The translations under genes and the position numbers were made by a program. Of a stretch of 64,000 nt of DNA, positions 58,893-64,000 are shown piece after piece (the stretch's first letter is position 1; each line of letters opens with the position of its first letter). The notes below the pieces were generated by a model. That model had not been told where the DNA came from. It worked only from the letters and a program-made list of their open reading frames with translations, and did not search any database. Source of the stretch: Stropharia rugosoannulata (taxonomy: Eukaryota; Basidiomycota; Agaricomycetes; Agaricales; Strophariaceae); contig JANCIK010000009.1 in the NCBI GenBank assembly GCA_028532985.1, positions 1,116,001 through 1,180,000 on the forward strand, written 5' to 3'.

Positions 58893-60141
58893 TCAAGCAT
58901 GGTAAAATAAAGCCTTCTCGTACCGATACGAAACGTGTCCTGTGCTGTGCAAATATCGAAAGTGTGGGATACCGAGGCTTGAAGGTTCTTTGTTGTCATA
59001 ATTATACAGGTCTGCTGCCGTAACTGCACCTCGTTTTGAAAATAATCAATCGTCTTCTCCGTTTCACAGTGGCATGGACTTCTAAGCTCTTATGGGAATG
59101 AGGTCCTAGAATCAGTTTTGTATATTCTAACTTGAAGTTTCCTCTACATAAGGATAAGTACTACACAGCATCAGCCGGGTCGATCATGATCATAGTAATT
59201 ACCAGAGCCAGACGGGAATGTACATGAAACAGCTCGCAGCAACCACCCACCATATACGCCGTTTATCCAAAGCTATCTTATCCTTCCCACTGATTATGCT
59301 TTTGCGTCTTCCGTTCAAATTTTTTTTTTCGTAACGGCATGGCCCACTGAAGCCTTGCAACAAACGCCAAATAGAGAACAAGGCATACACAGCAAGAATG
59401 GAGGAAATGAATTTAGCATTGATGCGCAGTGTTCATGCGATGTTGGGCCACTTATAATAGGGAAGCTCGCACTGCGGAGAAGCTTGAGGATTGGAGGTAG
59501 ATGTATCTCAAGTCTTACCCTATCTAACCGGAACTTGTACGCAAAATTACGCTTGCCGCCGGCCAACATCATGGATCACACATCAAATATGTACTGAATT
59601 CGGGGCCCATGTTGACGATCAATTGACGATTAGAAGAATGACGAATGCACCAAGATATCTTCAAATTACATATACATACTTTAACATTGTATGAAAATTC
59701 ACGGCACCGTTGTATACATACTACTATTTTTCCCGCAGATAACGCTTAACTATCGTCTACAAATCGTCTATAGCTTGCTGATGCACCGTGGTATTGGTAT
59801 GTCGAGTCAATATACACAAATCTAATAATGTTATCAACATAGTGTCCCACTACCAGGTGGTATATCGCTAAAACGCCATGTCCGTCCGAACGTTAAGGGT
59901 CCCCTTAACGTTCGGACGGACGAGAGCGGTTACGATTCTGGTGTCGCTTAAACCCTGATTGTACATATCTGGATAAGCATAGCTTTAGACATTTCGAGAA
60001 TCGCACATGCTGTAACCCAGCGAACACCATTCGGATATAATTTATAAGTATCATTCGCATTACAAAATACTGTCACCCTGCCAAGTTCGAACAACCGAAT
60101 GATATTCCTGGATATAGGTGTGCTACACATCTGTTTTCAGA
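58893..60141. other. Intergenic between convergent genes, with a perfect palindrome
   Basis: These are the 3' flanks of the FMN dehydrogenase and ALG11. Apart from the 42-bp palindrome at 59880-59921 the region is AT-rich and shows no gene. Confidence 0.5.
59880..59921. repeat. Perfect 20-bp inverted repeat with 2-nt loop
   Basis: The left arm is 59880-59899 and the right arm 59902-59921, exact reverse complements; the arm contains CCGTCCGAACGTTAAGGG. It lies between two convergent genes. It could be a remnant of a miniature transposon whose two ends were left together, a cruciform-forming site, or a hairpin in the 3' untranslated RNA. Confidence 0.9.
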
Positions 60142-62182
60142 CTAAGCCACACTCGGCAGCCAATTTATCCATCCACTGTCGTTCCATCCCCTTTCGAACT
60201 CCTCTTCTGAGAAGCGTTGGACCGCCCAAGTTCGGGCACGCAGCCGCATCGCCAGCTCTTCATCACCAGGAAGCGATAGAACCATATGAATCGCTTCCGC
60301 GAACTCGTCCTGTTTCAGAGCATGGAAGCCTGTTACGAGTGAGCCAAATCCAACCGAAACAGCAGCTCACATCACGTACCTGTTCGAGCGCCGTTGAACG
60401 GCACTATGATATCTTTCAATGGACCTCCAGAAGCATGCGCAACAGGTATGACGCCGGCGGCCTAGTAATGTGCCATTTTTGTCAGCAAACTCTGCTGCAC
60501 ATTTGAATACCTGCTCTGGAATACATACCAAGAATTCGACGATGTTAATCCCGAAGTGCTCGTCGACCATCGTGCTTATACCAACACTGGCTTTCGACAG
60601 CCAGTCAAGCACAGTTGGATATGGTGCGTTGACTATAAATTCAACGTGTGCCTTTGAAAGTTGAAAGTAATTAGATGGAGCCCAAAAGGAGAAAAAAAAA
60701 TTAGTTTGGTCTAGACGTACATCTATTTCCAGTTCTTTTGCAAGAGCGCGAAGTTCAAGGATGCGCTGTGCATCACCTTCATTTCGACTGCCGCCTACAA
60801 GAACCAGTTTCAGCGGGTCATCTGAAGTTTGAACATACTCCGGGTGCAATTGCAATAAGCGATGGAATACTTTTAGCTGTGCTCGGTGATCTTTTTCTGG
60901 TCTGTTAAGGTTCGAAAGATGAGTAATGAGGGATGTAAGACACGATACACTGGTGCAACTAACCGGAATTGGGCGACACTCAAGACCGTACGTGTCCTTG
61001 GAGCTAGTGGAAACAAAGACATTTCGCGAGTGTCGCAAGGTGGATAAACGATTCTCGCTTTATCTGGTGCGTTGTTAGATACGAACAATTTGGTCACCAG
61101 TAAGGGTGGCAGGAGGTGAATGGCCTCTATCAGTGGGTCAGAGTGCCGTAATATTGAATCAACATGTTCTTTGGTCCATGACGAATTAACCATAATGAAA
61201 GAGGCCGTCCGAATCGACAGAGAATAATAATGCATAAAAAAGCGGTAATACCTAGATCGAAATCTAGATTCAGAGGAAGTAGGCCGCATACGGACGGAAC
61301 TCACAGAAGCTTCATGTGGCTTAATAGGCTGGACGCTGAAATATCGGCTGAATTGGTGTGTCCATTCTTCCTCGATCTGACGCGTTCAACCATGTTTTTA
61401 CTGATGGTGGGATAGTGGATGTATGCGCCAATTGGTATGTGTCCTAGCTGCGCCACAACGTGAAATGTGAATGCATAGCCCATCGTATCTACACAGGCAT
61501 CATATAAGGTGAATATACTTCAAATTACTAATGCATACCTATGAATAAGTCGGGGATGAGTTTCGACATAGCTTCCCATGCTAAATACATCGAACCCAGA
61601 CTTTGCCCCAGCAAGGTAAACCGAGGCCACGAAGAGTCTTCAACGAGCCAGCGCGAGTTTAAAAAAACAAAGTGCAGTAGTCTGGGGTCCAGGGATATAT
61701 CAAATCTAGCCTAGTGCAGCGAAATTCGTAGTAAATGTCGTCAACTTCTCGTTTACGTTGATCGCTAAGTCACATACTTGGACTTTAGCAATAATTTCAG
61801 CCTTTGTTGCGTCAATATCCCCGCTGTACACAACACTGACAATGTCTGGGTTTGAACGCTGCATTGCGGCTATGGCTGTCCAAAGTACGCGTTCACCACC
61901 TCCACCGGCATTGCTATGGGTCTAACCGTAGAATCAGATAGCGCTGTACAATAACCAACGGTAGTTTTACCAATAAGGGTGAAAGAAGCCCACAACACGT
62001 TTTCTGTGCTCGGAGGAGTAGCCAAGCTGGTCAAGAACGGTAGAGCGACGAGTGTTGGAGGAGGAGCGGAGCTGCCAGCTATACACATGCAGAAAAGCCC
62101 AAAGGACTGACAGAAGCAATACTATTGGCGAACATAAGGACCATATTAGAGTATTCAGATAAAGACCATAGAATGTCCCCAT
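60142..62182 (-). CDS. ALG11: ALG11, GDP-Man:Man3GlcNAc2-PP-dolichol alpha-1,2-mannosyltransferase
   Basis: Nine exons (62182-61971, 61913-61778, 61710-61539, 61488-61305, 61251-60964, 60901-60721, 60651-60529, 60461-60380, 60329-60142) encode 521 aa, the usual ALG11 length. An N-terminal membrane anchor (about residues 8-34) precedes [20 protein letters not shown], the hallmark start of the ALG11 catalytic region. Other family motifs are [67 protein letters not shown] and [20 protein letters not shown], the last holding the GT4 EX7E element. The enzyme adds the fourth and fifth mannoses to the lipid-linked oligosaccharide on the cytosolic face of the ER. The first acceptor (61914) was chosen over an upstream AG because that one would create a stop codon. 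A 69-nt intron (60720-60652) could be read through in frame but would break the conserved block. Confidence 0.93.
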
Positions 62183-62810
62183 GTGTACTGTGCTGGAGCG
62201 AGCAAGAGCGTTATTGACGACTCGGGGCCAGTGACAATGACTAAAGGTGAGACAAAGGTGAGATCTGATCTGACCTGGCAGTCACCACTGGTGGCAGGCG
62301 CCCGTACGTCAGCAGCGTGTCTTCGTGGGTTTCTGTTACGTAATTTGCAAGTACTGTAATTCAAGCTCTCCTACTGACTGCGTCTGTCACTCCCTTCTCA
62401 GAAATCGGGCCGTCTATGTTTGACTGGTTCCGACAGGTTGAAAAGAAGCTCAGACTTCTCAATAAATTTCAACTTTCTCTAGGTTGCCCTTTGTCGTGAT
62501 GATATTGTAGCTTGAACATACGTCGTAAGCAAGCCATAAAGAACGCCGAACCAGTCAGAACAGTCGCCTCTCCGTTGCGACTTTGGATGTCGTGCTACAT
62601 TTTTATCTCTAAACCCACATCAATGAAGCAGTAAGCACTATGTACATAGTTTATTTGTGTAATACGAGTCACTCATCCCCAACGATTAGATGCTATGCAA
62701 ATTCTGTCGGTGGCAGATCCGATCTCATTGAGGTATCTAGATCCCAAATAGCTTGCCCGGCCTTTAAAACCCCAGCAGTGAGTTTGGTTGAGCACCATCT
62801 CCTCTCTCTT
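62183..62810. other. Divergent intergenic region
   Basis: Upstream regions of ALG11 (minus) and the small membrane protein (plus). A CTTTAAAACC element lies at 62762-62771, about 40-50 nt before the plus-strand ATG. No gene was recognised. Confidence 0.45.
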
Positions 62811-63338
62811 ATGTTTTCTGTTTTGTTGACCCTCACCGTCCTCACAACCAGCATAACTTTTGTTTCTGCTGGGGTCACTATGGCCATCCGTAGCAGTGAC
62901 AAGGACCAGACCAACACCAACACCACTGGAGGACTCAGCGCAGTCGCCGTGAAGGCTATCATTATTGGTATCGGTACGCCCTCCTTGTGCTTGCGGACTC
63001 TGAAGTCCTTTTCACTGAAGCTCCGTCTCGCAGCTCTATTCGCGCTATCCTTCTCCGCATTCCATTTCTATCGCAAATTGTGCTTCGACACTGAGCGTTT
63101 CTCCACGGCAGCAGCAGCACTGCCCATAAATTCCCGTTCTTCCTCAGCTTTTACTGCGCTGCATGTCCCTCCCAATAATCGTCCGGGATCTCCATACGTT
63201 GCCTATCCTCCTCGAACATTCACCGGTGGATCGACTGTTCAAGCGCCCTTCGCCAATCTAACTACAGGACGCGGGGCGGGACGAAATAGTAAAGTAACAT
63301 TTCCAATGGCTGGCCCGAAGCGCGTCGTCGTGTCTTGA
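62811..63338 (+). CDS. Small single-pass membrane protein with signal peptide
   Basis: Two exons (62811-62973, 63034-63338) encode 155 aa. The ATG at 62811 starts a signal peptide (MFSVLLTLTVLTTSITFVSA), followed by a short Thr/Asn/Ser-rich outer segment (DKDQTNTNTTGG). Splicing the 60-nt intron fuses VAVKAIIIGI to ALFALSFSAFHFYRK, giving one continuous membrane helix with a positive inside flank. The rest is a Pro/Ser/Arg-rich cytosolic tail ending in GPKRVVVS. The intron is a multiple of three without a stop, so the unspliced message would also be open. I recognise no domain; the layout resembles small wall-stress or mucin-like membrane proteins of fungi, but this is only by shape. Confidence 0.65.
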   Translation: MFSVLLTLTVLTTSITFVSAGVTMAIRSSDKDQTNTNTTGGLSAVAVKAIIIGIGTPSLCLRTLKSFSLKLRLAALFALSFSAFHFYRKLCFDTERFSTAAAALPINSRSSSAFTALHVPPNNRPGSPYVAYPPRTFTGGSTVQAPFANLTTGRGAGRNSKVTFPMAGPKRVVVS

Positions 63339-64000
63339 GTGGCACACTGCACAGCCGCCACTTGCTCAAGTGCTTCGTAATTCATCTCTTTTTCCATCTA
63401 TCTACTCACTTCTCTTGTTGTTTGCTATCGTACTTGCTTTCCTATCCTTTTAGTTTTTGCTGCGTGTCGACCACCTGTTATGTTTTCCTTGCTCTGTCGC
63501 TGATCACCGTAATGTACCAATAATGTACCAGATTGTACCACGCGTTTACTTAATTAGAAGCCTTATAGTTATTCGTGTGTAAAGACATTAACGGTTTAAT
63601 ATGATATTGTTAACCCCAACTAACATTAGGGTCAGTAAACACTTTCGAGCAACAACTGCGTCGAGTATAGATTGAGTATGGATGGACTCTGCATGGGTGG
63701 CCGCGCCAGCTGCTCGATGCTCGTAGATGGACGTTGGATAGACGGGCATCCAGGGGGCATAGCACACCGCGGGAATGGTTCACGTAATTATCCAAGTTAG
63801 GTGTCCAGTGCAGGTTGCCGGAAGTTTGGAATCACGCCCATACAACCTGCTTGTCATCCTCAGTGTACTATTACCTTTAACCATAGACGTTAGACACGTT
63901 TCAACATTGGCTTCAACATAATCATGGTCTCTCAGGGAACAAAACGGGCTGCATTCGAGGGTACGCACGCCCCAGAGCACAAAATTCGCGAACATGCATA
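63339..64000. other. 3' flank and right edge, nothing recognised
   Basis: A pyrimidine-rich stretch follows the stop codon (about 63370-63450), then AT-rich sequence with the direct repeat AATGTACCA at 63511-63530. Short minus-strand frames near the edge have no recognisable content. Confidence 0.4.

Noticed and set aside
1..64000. tRNA, rRNA and CRISPR features
   Set aside because: No cloverleaf-like A/B box arrangement, rRNA-like stretch or regularly spaced repeat array was noticed on reading; tRNAscan would be needed to exclude a tRNA fully.

Overview
The window looks like nuclear DNA of a filamentous basidiomycete, probably an Agaricomycete. Genes sit on both strands without operons and are split by many short GT-AG introns, mostly 45 to 70 nt. 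The recognisable families are fungal: HET-domain proteins, an RGS membrane protein, a MYND-finger protein, a Slp1-type SUN protein, Mps1 kinase and ALG11. No rRNA, tRNA, CRISPR array or bacterial-type feature was found. All gene models were spliced by hand from the sequence; exon boundaries were kept only where reading frame and family conservation agreed.

Left part (1-10.4 kb): weak coding remnants at the edge, a secreted protein made of two tandem copies of one domain (minus strand), a TGL2-like lipase (plus) and an epoxide hydrolase (minus).

Centre (10.4-39.0 kb): the most unusual region. Two intact HET-domain paralogs, transcribed outward, lie at the far ends of a large diverged inverted duplication (arms about 10.5-17.7 kb and 31.65-39.05 kb). 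Sequence similarity continues in patches through several kilobases of non-coding DNA upstream of both genes. The roughly 14 kb spacer holds one convincing gene, a very GC-rich transmembrane RGS protein, surrounded by microsatellites, minisatellites and traces of decayed exons.

Right part (39-64 kb): a short-chain dehydrogenase, a MYND-finger gene interrupted by an in-frame TAG, a small secreted protein of unknown family, Mps1-type kinase, a GH20 beta-N-acetylhexosaminidase, a Slp1/SUCO-type SUN protein, an FMN-dependent alpha-hydroxy-acid dehydrogenase, ALG11, and a small single-pass membrane protein. These are mostly housekeeping or secreted-enzyme genes with ordinary spacing. The hexosaminidase, the SUN protein and ALG11 share a secretory-pathway theme, but nothing suggests a co-regulated cluster. 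The candidate for an undescribed system is the divergent HET pair with the RGS receptor-like gene between them.
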